Shown here one piece after another: positions 30,283-39,208 of a DNA stretch of 64,000 nt. The position numbers were made by a program, and so were the translations under genes. The DNA comes from Pandoraea aquatica (lineage in GTDB: Bacteria > Pseudomonadota > Gammaproteobacteria > Burkholderiales > Burkholderiaceae). Within the stretch, counting starts at the first letter, position 1. The number at the start of each line of letters is the position of its first letter. The notes beneath the pieces are model-generated. The model worked only from the letters and a program-made list of their open reading frames with translations, was not told the origin of the DNA and did no database searches. The stretch covers positions 1-64,000 of the forward strand of contig NZ_CABPSN010000011.1 in the NCBI RefSeq assembly GCF_902459565.1. The letters run 5' to 3'.

Positions 30283-31569
30283 TCAACGCACGCCCGTGTG
30301 GCGGTACACCTGACTGAGCGCCATCAGTCCCACGGCGGCGGCGGCCATCATGTAGAAGCTCGGCGCGAGTTTGCTGCCCGTCGCGGTGATCAGCCAGGTC
30401 AGAATGAACGGGGCGAAGCCGCCGAAGAACGTCACCGACAGGTTGTACGACAGCGACAGGCCCGTCGTGCGCGTCTTCACCGGGAAGATCTCCGAGGCCA
30501 GCGCCGGGAGCGGCGCAAAGTACATCGTCATCAACACGCCCAACACCGTTTGCAATGCCAGCATCACGCCGAAGCTCGGGTGCGTCGACAGCAGCCAGAA
30601 CATCGGCCAGATCGTCACGAGCAGCAGCGCGGCGGCGATCATCATCGGTTTCGCACGTCCCACACGATCCGACCACGCGCCGACGACCGGCGACAGGAAC
30701 ATCTGCACGATCCCCGTTGCGACCGTCGCCGCGAACGCGACCGACGCGGGCAAGCCCAGCTGCTTGATCGCATACGTCGGCATGTACAGCACCAGATACG
30801 TCGATACCGTCGCGACGACCACCGCGCCGACCGCCAGCAACAGGCGCATCTTCTGATGGCTCAACGTGTCGCGTAGCGGCGTTTGCGTCGGTTCAGATTC
30901 CAGAAACTCCGGCGTCTCGCTCACGTGACGGCGGATGTAATACGCCACCGGGCCGATCAGCAGCCCGAACAGGAACGGCACGCGCCAGCCCCAGCTCATC
31001 ATCTGATCCGGGGTCAACGTGCTCGTCAGCACTGCGCCGAAGCCCGCCGCGAGTAGTGTCGTCAGCCCCTGACTCGCGACCTGAAAGCTCGCGAAGAAGC
31101 CACGTCGTTGCGGGGCGTGTTCGGCGAGGAACGCCGTGGCGCTGCCGAACTCGCCGCCCGCCGAAAAGCCCTGAATCATGCGCGCCAGCACAATGCCTGC
31201 CGGTGCGAGCAAGCCGATGGTCTCGTACGTCGGCATGAACGCGATGATCGCCGTGCCTGCCATCATCAGCAAAATCGTGAGCGTCAGCGCTTCACGACGT
31301 CCCCGTCGATCCGCATAGACGCCGATCACAATCGCACCCAGCGGCCGCATGAAGAACGACACGCCGAATGTGCCGAGCGTGAGCAGCAGCGAGGTCGTGT
31401 CGTCGTGCGTGGGGAAGAACAGCTTCGAGATCGTGACAGCGAAAAAGCCGTACACGACGAGATCGAACCATTCGAGCGCGTTACCGATGGACGCCGATAT
31501 CACCGCGCGCCAGGTGTGGGAAGTCGAGTGCCCGCGAATGTGGGCACCGTCAGCCGTTGCAGTGTTCAT
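30283..31569 (-). CDS. MFS transporter, metabolite:proton symporter type
   Basis: Inner-membrane permease of 428 residues with about 12 hydrophobic segments. IGNALEWFDLVVYGFF (first helix), GVYADRRGRREALT (the loop 2-3 motif), RMIQGFSAGGEFGSATAFLAEHAPQRRGF and GAWSDRVGRAKPMM are typical of the citrate/alpha-ketoglutarate/shikimate symporter subfamily. It lies 82 nt downstream of the aminotransferase on the same strand. Uptake of an aromatic or keto acid used by the neighbouring pathway is inference. The ATG at 31569 was chosen because the upstream frame lacks typical sequence and GGAGA precedes it. Confidence 0.9.
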   Translation of the reverse strand: MNTATADGAHIRGHSTSHTWRAVISASIGNALEWFDLVVYGFFAVTISKLFFPTHDDTTSLLLTLGTFGVSFFMRPLGAIVIGVYADRRGRREALTLTILLMMAGTAIIAFMPTYETIGLLAPAGIVLARMIQGFSAGGEFGSATAFLAEHAPQRRGFFASFQVASQGLTTLLAAGFGAVLTSTLTPDQMMSWGWRVPFLFGLLIGPVAYYIRRHVSETPEFLESEPTQTPLRDTLSHQKMRLLLAVGAVVVATVSTYLVLYMPTYAIKQLGLPASVAFAATVATGIVQMFLSPVVGAWSDRVGRAKPMMIAAALLLVTIWPMFWLLSTHPSFGVMLALQTVLGVLMTMYFAPLPALASEIFPVKTRTTGLSLSYNLSVTFFGGFAPFILTWLITATGSKLAPSFYMMAAAAVGLMALSQVYRHTGVR

Positions 31570-31651
31570 GAAGTCTCCAGTCGTTGTTTTATGTGTTGAG
31601 CATGCTTCTTGAGCGTTGTGCGGCGAGCATGCGCGCCGTGTGGATGCCCGG

Positions 31652-32851
31652 TCAGCGCTGTGTGAGCACCTGGGCGATGGCATCCGCTACGGTGTCGACG
31701 TTGCGCGTATTCAGGCCCGCGACGCACATGCGTCCAGAGCGAAGCAGATAGACGCCGTGTGTCTCGCGCAGCGTGTCCGCCTGCGCGGCCGACAGACCCG
31801 TGTACGTGAACATGCCGCGCTGCGCGATGTAGCGCGAAAGCTTCTCGCCCGCCACGTGCGGTGCCAGACGCGCATGAATCTGCTCGCGCATCGCCGCAAT
31901 GCGGGTGCGCATGCCGTCGAGTTCGGCTTGCCACGCGCTGCGCAGCGACGGTGTCGTCAGCACTTGCGCGACGAGGCGCGCACCGTGCGTCGGCGGATTG
32001 CTGTAGTTCGCGCGCACGGTACCCATCAGCTGGCCGAACACGCGCGACGCTTCGTCCGCCGTGGCGCAAACCACCGACAACGCGCCGCAGCGCTCGCCAT
32101 ACAGCGAGAAGTTCTTCGAGAAGGAGTTGGCAACGACCGTCGGCACGCCCGCGTCGGTCAGTGCGCGAACCGCGAAGGCGTCGGCATCGAGCCCGTCGCC
32201 GAATCCCTGATACGCCATGTCGACGAACGCAATCAGTCCGCGCTCGCGCAGCACCGGCACGAGCGCTTCCCACTGTGCCTTCGAGAGATCGACGCCGGTC
32301 GGGTTGTGACAGCACGCGTGCAGCAGCACGATGCTCTGCGGCGGCAGCGAGGACAGCTTGTCCATCATGGCGTCGAAGCGCAGGCCACCGGTGGCATCGT
32401 CGTAATAGGGATAGGACTGCACCGGGAATCCGGCGCTCTCGAACACCACGCGATGGTTGTCCCAGCTCGGGTCGCTGATCCAGACGGTGCTTTCGGGGAA
32501 GTAACGCTTCAGGAAGTCGGCCCCGACGCGCAACGCGCCGCCGCCGCCCAGCGTCTGCAAGGTGGCAATGCGGTGTTCGTGCCGCGCGGCGTTCTGCTCG
32601 CCAAAGACGAGGGCTTGCACAGCGTCGCGGTAGGCGGGCGTGCCGGCCATCGGCAGATACGGACGCGGACCGATGTCGGCGAGCACGGCAGACTCGGCTT
32701 CGCGCACGGCCTGCATGACCGGCAGACGGCCGGCGTCGTCGAAATAGATGCCGATGGACAGGTTGACCTTGTGCTGGCGGGGATCCTGACCGAAGGCTTC
32801 GTTCAGGCTGAGGATAGGGTCGCCGGGGTAGGCGTCGACATGGGAAAACAT
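31652..32851 (-). CDS. tyrB: Aromatic amino acid aminotransferase
   Basis: PLP enzyme, 399 residues, of the aspartate/tyrosine aminotransferase class. It starts MFSHVDAYPGDPILSLNEAF. The motifs LLHACCHNPTGVDLS, FVDMAYQGFGDG and ANSFSKNFSLYGERCG (PLP lysine in SFSKN) are present, as is the C-terminal LLRSGRMCVAGLN with the carboxylate-binding Arg. It would convert tyrosine or phenylalanine to the keto acid. It is divergent from a LysR gene and next to a permease and the hpa operon, which suggests it feeds aromatic catabolism. TyrB versus AspC substrate range cannot be settled by eye. Confidence 0.9.
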   Translation of the reverse strand: MFSHVDAYPGDPILSLNEAFGQDPRQHKVNLSIGIYFDDAGRLPVMQAVREAESAVLADIGPRPYLPMAGTPAYRDAVQALVFGEQNAARHEHRIATLQTLGGGGALRVGADFLKRYFPESTVWISDPSWDNHRVVFESAGFPVQSYPYYDDATGGLRFDAMMDKLSSLPPQSIVLLHACCHNPTGVDLSKAQWEALVPVLRERGLIAFVDMAYQGFGDGLDADAFAVRALTDAGVPTVVANSFSKNFSLYGERCGALSVVCATADEASRVFGQLMGTVRANYSNPPTHGARLVAQVLTTPSLRSAWQAELDGMRTRIAAMREQIHARLAPHVAGEKLSRYIAQRGMFTYTGLSAAQADTLRETHGVYLLRSGRMCVAGLNTRNVDTVADAIAQVLTQR

Positions 32852-32979
32852 GAGGCTCGCTCCGTCTCGATCTTCGGTTCACGGGGGAATTTTGAAAATC
32901 GATTGTGGGCGACGCCCCTTTGCGGAACAATCAATCGATTCTGGTCCATTCGTAAGTGAAACTTGATAATCGAAACGCC
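32852..32979. promoter_or_regulatory. Divergent control region with two copies of a shared element
   Basis: AAAATCGATTG occurs at 32896-32906 (plus strand). GAACAATCAATCGATTCTGG at 32925-32944 is the reverse complement of the 24111-24130 element with one mismatch. LysR proteins usually bind such paired sites between themselves and a divergent target. Confidence 0.6.
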
Positions 32980-33912
32980 ATGCCCCTGACCCGTGTCACG
33001 CTGCGCCAGTTCGAAGCACTGGTGGCCATCGCCGAATTGCATAGCTTCGCCGAGGCAGGCAATCGCCTGGGACTCACGTCGTCCGCCATCAGTCAGTTGG
33101 TCGCCGAGCTGGAGTCGGTGCTCGGCTTTCGCATCTTCGATCGCACCACGCGGCGCGTTGCGCTCTCGAGCGCCGGGCGCGATTTTCTGTCGTCTGCCGA
33201 GTCGGTGCTGCGTTACGTGCAGGCGGCCGAGAAAACGGCCGACGACTTGCGCAACCGTGCCGCAGGCATCGTGCGTGTGGGTGCACCGCTGGTGCTGGCC
33301 AGCATGGCGCTGCCCGCAGCGATTCGCGAATACGCCGCGTCGCGGCCGAAGGTCGTGGTGCGTGTGGTCGATACGCCTGTCGATGCGCTCATCGATCATG
33401 TCGCCAACGGCGATCTCGACATTGCCATCGGCCCGAATCGCGCGACGGGGGCGCATGTGGCCGGTACGCCTGCGTTCGATAGTCCGTGGGTGTTGTGGTG
33501 CGCGCCAGAGCATCCGCTTGCGCGTCGCAAGCGCGTGCGATGGACCGACCTGCGCGACACGCCGCTCGTCGCCGCCGGACGCGATCACGAGCGCAGCGTC
33601 GCGCAGATGCGTCAGTCCGCACCGCCCGATGCGCGTATCACTTCCATCGATGTCGTCGACAACGTGACGACGGCACTCGGCGTCGCCTCGCAAGGGCTGG
33701 CCGCGACGCTCACGCCCGGCTATGTGGCGGCGCTCGCCCATCCGTTCGGCTTGCTGATGCGTCGTGTGGTCTCGCCCGAGACGATCCGGCAGGTTTGTGT
33801 TTACCGGTCGCTGTCGCGCGCACCGTCGCCAGCGGCGGAAGGATTCGCGCAGTTCTTGCTGGAGTGGCTGCCGCAGTGGAACGAACGGATCATGGAGACC
33901 GCGAAGACGTGA
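32980..33912 (+). CDS. LysR-family transcriptional regulator
   Basis: The 310 residues have an N-terminal winged helix-turn-helix (TLRQFEALVAIAELHSFAEAGNRLGLTSSAISQLVAELE, about 6-44) and a periplasmic-binding-like effector domain (IVRVGAPLVLASMALP onward; DLDIAIGPN). It probably controls the divergent aminotransferase/MFS pair and, through the shared element, the hpa operon. I took the ATG at 32980. A GTG at 32956 would add 8 residues and would start close to the second operator copy. Confidence 0.93.
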   Translation: MPLTRVTLRQFEALVAIAELHSFAEAGNRLGLTSSAISQLVAELESVLGFRIFDRTTRRVALSSAGRDFLSSAESVLRYVQAAEKTADDLRNRAAGIVRVGAPLVLASMALPAAIREYAASRPKVVVRVVDTPVDALIDHVANGDLDIAIGPNRATGAHVAGTPAFDSPWVLWCAPEHPLARRKRVRWTDLRDTPLVAAGRDHERSVAQMRQSAPPDARITSIDVVDNVTTALGVASQGLAATLTPGYVAALAHPFGLLMRRVVSPETIRQVCVYRSLSRAPSPAAEGFAQFLLEWLPQWNERIMETAKT

Positions 33913-34102
33913 TTCACGACATGCGCATGACGATGCCGCGCGTCCCTCATGCGCGTGAAAGCAACATTCCGGTAATTAAAATTACGATAAGAAAACCGGA
34001 TTCGATGATTTAAATAGTTAGTTCTCGATACGCGCTGAAATATCGGCGTATCGACGCGTGCGCGCGCTGTAGTTTTCGAAGCGATTGGTTTAGTGTTTAC
34101 CC

Positions 34103-34127
34103 AAGCATCCTCTGAGATGCTTTGTTT
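34103..34127 (+). terminator. Weak terminator-like hairpin after the LysR gene
   Basis: AAGCATC pairs with GATGCTT (34116-34122) around CTCTGA, followed by TGTTT. It sits in the AT-rich 272-nt gap before the autotransporter gene. Confidence 0.4.
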
Positions 34128-34184
34128 CCAATGCTTCGTATTGCTACTGATGTGTCTGCTTGACTCCATCCCCCAGGAGGTAGA

Positions 34185-37100
34185 GTGACTCACGCCAAGC
34201 ACGAACGCTTGCCCCGTCGCCATCCCGTCGCGACGGCGGCTTCTCTGGTCTTCCTGCTCGCAGGGGCCGTGCACGCACAAACCTATCCGCTACCCGAAAT
34301 CGTCTCCGGCACCACGCTAACGTACGAACAGTATTACGACGGCAATGTCGTGCCGGTCGGCGTCATTCAGGGGGGCGTGACGATTCACCCTGTGCCGCCG
34401 TATCCGGCACAACTCGGAGGTGCCGGGATCTCGGTGTTTCGCGGCGCGAGCGTGACGATAAATCCGAATTTGGGTGTTCCCGGGGTGGTGTCGGTGACCT
34501 CCGATTACTACGCGGGAGCACCGAACGATGCGCTTTACATCGCGAACGGCACCGTCAATATCGTGGCGAGTCAGGCGGGTGTGTTGCTGACGGGCGTCGG
34601 CGAGATGGTTCACGGCGTCTACATGCCTGAATCGTCGCAAGGCAACTCGGTACTGACCGGTGCCAACGTGACCATTGTGACCACAGGCCTGAAGGCCGAC
34701 GGCATGCGGCCCTACGGCGCAACGTCGACCATCAATCTGAGCGACACATCGATCACCGTGAACGGTCAGGACAGCTGGGGCGTGCGTTCCTGGGGCGGCA
34801 GCAACATCACGCTCACGAACTCGACGGTGACGTCGAAAGGTGCGGTCGGCACGGGCACAGGTGCAGGTGCGGGCGGTGTGCAGGTGTACAACGGCTCCAT
34901 CGCCACAATTAATGGCAACTCGACTATCACGACAGCGGTGGCTGGCAATCTCGGCCTGAACGCCGAGTCGGGCGGCACGCTGAACACGAACGCGGATCCC
35001 AACACGCCCGGCACCGTGACGGTCAGCACGACCGGGGCGGGTAGCCACGCCGTGCGTATCGGTACGGCGAACGGCAACCTGAACCGGTTGAGTCTCTCGA
35101 CCACGCAGAACTCGACCTACGGCTTGCTCGTGAACGGCACGTCGACCGTCACCGGATCGCAGGTCGCGGTGAACACGCAAGGCACCTCCGCCTACGGCAT
35201 GTGGATCTCCGGCAGCACGACAGCCACGCTGAACGGCGGCTCGATCACCACGCAGGGGCAGACGGCCTACGGTTTGCTTGCCGGCAGTGGCGCGGCGACG
35301 GTGAATCTCTCCGACTTCGCCATCGCCACGCACGGCACGCAGGCCTACGGCATTTATGGGTGGACGGGCAGCACGACCAACTTCGCCGGTGGCTCCATCA
35401 CGACCGATCAGGCGAGCACCTACGGCATCTTCGCCAACGCGGGCACGGTCAACCTGTTGCGCAGCAGCGCGACCGGCGCGGGGACGTCGATTACCACCGC
35501 GGGGACCAATGCGTACGCCGTACGTATTCAGAACGGCGGCATGTTCAACGCGACCGGCGCGACGATACGCGCCACGGGCGCAGGCACGGCCGCCATTGTG
35601 TTCGACGCGCCGCAGACGTTAAGCGGTGTTCTGACGTCGGCCCCGACGCCTGGCCTGCCGACCTTGCCTGCGACGACCCCGCTGCTTCTCTCGACCGATC
35701 CGGCGCCGCCGTTCGCTATCGACACACCGGTGCCCACTGCACCGACGGATCTCGGTAGCGACGTGCCGTCGCCCACACTGGCCGCCGTGTCGCGCGCCGG
35801 TATCGCCGCCCCACCGCGCGCGGGTGGCTACAACATGACGTTGCAGGACACATCGGTGACGTCGGACAACGGCGTCGCGTTGTGGATCTACGGCGGCATC
35901 GCCAACGTCAATCTGACGAACTCGACGCTGAGCGGCGGGGGTGGGGCAATCAATGCGTCCACCCGATCCGGGCTCGGCGCGACGCTCAATCTCGACGCCA
36001 GCAACTCGACCATCACCGGCCGAATTTACACGGACACCAGCAGCACGTCGCTCGTCAACCTGAGCAACAACAGCGTGTGGCATGTGACGGCGTCATCCAA
36101 TGTCACAGAGCTGAACAACACCAACAGCCTGATCGATTTTCCGGTGACGGCGCTGCTCACCTCCGCGCCGACCAGTCAGGGGTCGTATCGCAATGTGACG
36201 ATCGGCAACGGCTACGTCGGCGGCAGCGGCAACGTCGCACTCAACACGTATCTGAACGCAGGCGGTGCGCTGTCGAATCAGTACACCGACCGTCTGCTGA
36301 TTCAGGGCAGCGCGAGCGGCACGACAACGCTGCGCATCAAACCGACGACGGGCAGCCCGGGCGCGCTGACGTCGCCCAGTGGGGTAATCAATAACAGCGA
36401 AGGGATTTCGCTGGTGCAGGTGGCCGGGACATCGACGTTCAACGCGTTCAATCTGCCGGGCGGGTATGTGGTGGCCCCGAATTCGCCCTACGAGTACCGG
36501 ATCTATGCCTACGGCCCCGGTTCCGCACACGGGACGGCTGACCCGACGCAGAATCTCGTGGGCACTGGCGCGGGCTATTGGGACTACCGGTTGCAGAGCG
36601 CCTACGTGTCGCCCGGCGGCGGGGTGGACCCCGAGGAGCCGGGCAACCCGGGGGGCGGTGTCGACGTGCCGGTGCCGCCGGATGCGCGGCGTGAGGTCGC
36701 GCCGCAGGTGGCGTCTTATCTGAGCGCACCGGCGGCCTTCCTGCAAGCGGGGATGACGGATATCGATTCGCTGCACCGGCGCTTGGGCGAAGTGCGCGAC
36801 GACCGGATTCTTGGCCGCGATCGCGGGCCGGGCGAGATGTTCATGCGCGGTTACGGCGGTAGCTTCAAGTACCGTTCCAACCAGAGCTTTCAGGCGTTCG
36901 GCTACGACATGAATGCCGACTACGGTGCGATTCAGATTGGCGGCAATCTCTTCAAACACTTCACGGACAACGGCACGTGGCGCTTCGGCGCAGCCGGTTC
37001 AATGGGGTGGCTGCATTACGAGCCCAACGCTATCGACGGGCCGAGCACCACGCGCGCCAGCGTCTATCGTCTGTATGGCTACGGAACGTATCAGAGCCAG

Positions 37101-37646
37101 CAGGGCTGGTACGTGGACGGCATCGCGTCGGTCGGCTGGTTCAACGGGCGCACGACGACTGAGGCGCGCGGCGACGTCGCGCCGATGCGGGGCAATAGCT
37201 ACGCGGCGTCCATCGAAGCCGGGTATCCGCTCGCACTCGCGTATGGCATGAATCTCGAACCGCAATTGCAGTTCGTCGGTCAGCACCTCGGCTTCGACAA
37301 TGTGACCGATGCCGATGGACTCTCCGTCAACATCGGCTCACAGAACCAGTTCACCGGACGGCTTGGCGTGCGGCTCACGCGTCCCTTCGACGTCAGCACC
37401 GGACGCATCACGCCGTACTTCGGGTTCGACGTCATCCACGCGTTCGTGGGCGGCACCAGCGTTCAGGTCAGCGACGCGATGTTCCAGACCGGGAAGTACG
37501 GCGATTCGATGATGTTCTCGCTGGGGGTGAACAGCGTGCAGGGGGCGAGCTTCTCGCTGTACGGTCGCGTGTCGTATCAGAAGAGCTTCGGCACGGCCGG
37601 CATGCGTGGCGTGCTGGTGAACGTTGGGGCGAAGTACACGTTCTGA
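34185..37646 (+). CDS. Autotransporter with beta-helix passenger
   Basis: Type V secreted surface protein, 1153 residues. It starts at GTG with AGGAGG ideally placed (34175-34180). A signal peptide ends near AGAVHAQTYP. The passenger is Ser/Thr/Asn/Gly-rich with beta-helix character and, at about residues 310-452, five to six units of about 25 residues each beginning T/SAYG or STYG. A proline-rich insert (about 483-547) interrupts it. A GGGVDPEEPGNPGGG linker precedes the C-terminal barrel (about 880-1153), which ends GAKYTF with terminal Phe. Likely an adhesin; no protease or lipase motif was seen. Confidence 0.9.
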   Translation: MTHAKHERLPRRHPVATAASLVFLLAGAVHAQTYPLPEIVSGTTLTYEQYYDGNVVPVGVIQGGVTIHPVPPYPAQLGGAGISVFRGASVTINPNLGVPGVVSVTSDYYAGAPNDALYIANGTVNIVASQAGVLLTGVGEMVHGVYMPESSQGNSVLTGANVTIVTTGLKADGMRPYGATSTINLSDTSITVNGQDSWGVRSWGGSNITLTNSTVTSKGAVGTGTGAGAGGVQVYNGSIATINGNSTITTAVAGNLGLNAESGGTLNTNADPNTPGTVTVSTTGAGSHAVRIGTANGNLNRLSLSTTQNSTYGLLVNGTSTVTGSQVAVNTQGTSAYGMWISGSTTATLNGGSITTQGQTAYGLLAGSGAATVNLSDFAIATHGTQAYGIYGWTGSTTNFAGGSITTDQASTYGIFANAGTVNLLRSSATGAGTSITTAGTNAYAVRIQNGGMFNATGATIRATGAGTAAIVFDAPQTLSGVLTSAPTPGLPTLPATTPLLLSTDPAPPFAIDTPVPTAPTDLGSDVPSPTLAAVSRAGIAAPPRAGGYNMTLQDTSVTSDNGVALWIYGGIANVNLTNSTLSGGGGAINASTRSGLGATLNLDASNSTITGRIYTDTSSTSLVNLSNNSVWHVTASSNVTELNNTNSLIDFPVTALLTSAPTSQGSYRNVTIGNGYVGGSGNVALNTYLNAGGALSNQYTDRLLIQGSASGTTTLRIKPTTGSPGALTSPSGVINNSEGISLVQVAGTSTFNAFNLPGGYVVAPNSPYEYRIYAYGPGSAHGTADPTQNLVGTGAGYWDYRLQSAYVSPGGGVDPEEPGNPGGGVDVPVPPDARREVAPQVASYLSAPAAFLQAGMTDIDSLHRRLGEVRDDRILGRDRGPGEMFMRGYGGSFKYRSNQSFQAFGYDMNADYGAIQIGGNLFKHFTDNGTWRFGAAGSMGWLHYEPNAIDGPSTTRASVYRLYGYGTYQSQQGWYVDGIASVGWFNGRTTTEARGDVAPMRGNSYAASIEAGYPLALAYGMNLEPQLQFVGQHLGFDNVTDADGLSVNIGSQNQFTGRLGVRLTRPFDVSTGRITPYFGFDVIHAFVGGTSVQVSDAMFQTGKYGDSMMFSLGVNSVQGASFSLYGRVSYQKSFGTAGMRGVLVNVGAKYTF

Positions 37647-37702
37647 CGCGCGAGCAGCGCACCCGTTGACGCAGCGTCGCGAGGTGCGGCGAATGTCGCA
37701 AC

Positions 37703-38188
37703 TTAGCGACGCTTGGCGTCGGGCGAGGGGAGTGCGGCGAGGTCTTCGCTCAGTTGTGCGCGCAACGTGGCGATGGCCGCCGTGGTGTCTGAAGGCTTCA
37801 ATTCCTCACGCGCAATGGCCTCGCGCAAGTGGTGGCGCAGCATCGGATCGCGCGTTTGCGTCAGCGTTTCGCGGTAGAACGGCAGGACGTTCTCCGGGTG
37901 GCCGCCGATGCGATAGAGATGCGCGATCTCTTCGATGGTGCGAGCCGCAGCGAAGCCCGGACCGCCGTGACCCGCGGGACCCATCGGGCCACGCGGACCG
38001 GCGCCACCGAAGTGCGGGCCCATACCCGGCGCAGGCGGCGGCATCTCGCCCGGCGTGGTGGCTTGCGCGCGCGCCGGGGGCGGTGCATCGGTGGTTGCCG
38101 CAGCAGCGGGCAGGCTGATGCCGGTGGCCGTCAGCGCGAGCATCAGCGCAAGCCTGCTCACGGTCTGGCGCATGGAAATCTTAATCAT
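37703..38188 (-). CDS. Small exported protein with collagen-like tract, unknown function
   Basis: This 161-residue protein has an N-terminal signal peptide (hydrophobic LALMLALTATGISL, cleavage near AAAATT). Then comes a Pro/Gly-rich region containing six Gly-X-Y triplets (GGA GPR GPM GPA GHG GPG, about residues 60-77). The C-terminal half looks helical (TIEEIAHLYRIGGHPENVLPFYRETL to the end). It is convergent with the autotransporter gene. I do not recognise a family. A periplasmic location is inferred. Confidence 0.7.
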   Translation of the reverse strand: MIKISMRQTVSRLALMLALTATGISLPAAAATTDAPPPARAQATTPGEMPPPAPGMGPHFGGAGPRGPMGPAGHGGPGFAAARTIEEIAHLYRIGGHPENVLPFYRETLTQTRDPMLRHHLREAIAREELKPSDTTAAIATLRAQLSEDLAALPSPDAKRR

Positions 38189-38473
38189 ATGGACTCCGTA
38201 TCAAATGCGTTCACTGAATTGTCGAACGACGGGGCCAAGCGTAACGCGCCCCGAACGGCAGACAGCGGGGCGGTAACGGCATGTAAGGCGGGCAGGGTGT
38301 GATGGCCGTTGAGATCGACCGGTGACGGCGGCAGACGAGCGGCGTCAGCGTTGCCTTGAGGGGATGATGCGCACCGCAAGGCGGCGGTACACTGGCGCGG
38401 CTGCCCGGCAAACTTTGCGCGGGCGTTGTTGTCTCGCAGTTGTCCATTCTGCCTCAGTGTCCGAGGAGCCTGT

Positions 38474-38926
38474 ATGACCACCGAAGCCACCCAAGCCAAC
38501 GAATCTGCCCCAACCACCGGGCATGCGCATCCGGCGAGCGTTACGTCGCTGCGCAGCCCGGTCGACTTCTACGCCACGCTCACCCGCGTGATCGACACAC
38601 TCAAGCAGCACGGCATGACCATCTTCGCCGACATCGACCAGAGCGCGGCGGCAGCCTCGGCGGGTACATCGCTGCGCCCGACCCGTCTGGTGCTGTTCGG
38701 CAATCCGAAGGGCGGTACGCCCGTGATGGCCGCAAACCCTCATGCAGGGCTGGAACTGCCATTGAAAGTGATGGTGTGGGCGGCGAGCGCGGACGACGTG
38801 CGTGTGGATTTCCTGAATCCCGGACCGTCGCTTAGCGCGCTGTACGGTATCGATTCCGCGCAGGTGGCGGGGTTCGGCGGCGTGGTGAAACTGCTGGAAG
38901 CGGCGCTCGCGAAGGCGTCTGACTGA
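38474..38926 (+). CDS. DUF302 family protein
   Basis: The 150-residue protein has the DUF302 core: FYATLTRVIDTLKQHGMTIFADIDQSAAAASAG followed by RPTRLVLFGNPKGGTPVMAANP and ALELPLKVMVW-like sequence. The family has no settled function. Cytoplasmic; no signal peptide. The ATG at 38474 has GAGGAG 6 nt upstream, which decides the start over a longer frame. It stands alone. Confidence 0.85.
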   Translation: MTTEATQANESAPTTGHAHPASVTSLRSPVDFYATLTRVIDTLKQHGMTIFADIDQSAAAASAGTSLRPTRLVLFGNPKGGTPVMAANPHAGLELPLKVMVWAASADDVRVDFLNPGPSLSALYGIDSAQVAGFGGVVKLLEAALAKASD

Positions 38927-39208
38927 CCGCTTGCGGGTTCGGACGTCGAAACGATGGGCGGCGCGTGACGGGCGACGAGGCGTGATTTCTGCGTCAGAAG
39001 GTCCCGGGGTGTGTCGCGTGAAGTGGCGTCGCGCCTTATCCGGCGGGCTTTTCGGCGCGCTGTGAAGCGTCTCAAAAGTCCCTATACTGATCCGGCCTAA
39101 CTGCGTCTGGCCGGTTCGAACGTATCGAGTGGCCGCGCCCGATCCCCCCACGGGCGTTCTTCGATGTCAGGGCGCAGGCATTTCCCCCTTTTTGATGGAG
39201 CAACTTCC

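Noticed and set aside
31616-32959. A 447-codon plus-strand frame opposite the aminotransferase
   Set aside because: The aminotransferase frame has all PLP motifs; the opposite one has none.
34185-37646. Trimeric (YadA-type) adhesin
   Set aside because: The C-terminal barrel is about 270 residues, as in classical monomeric autotransporters, not the short 70-residue YadA anchor.
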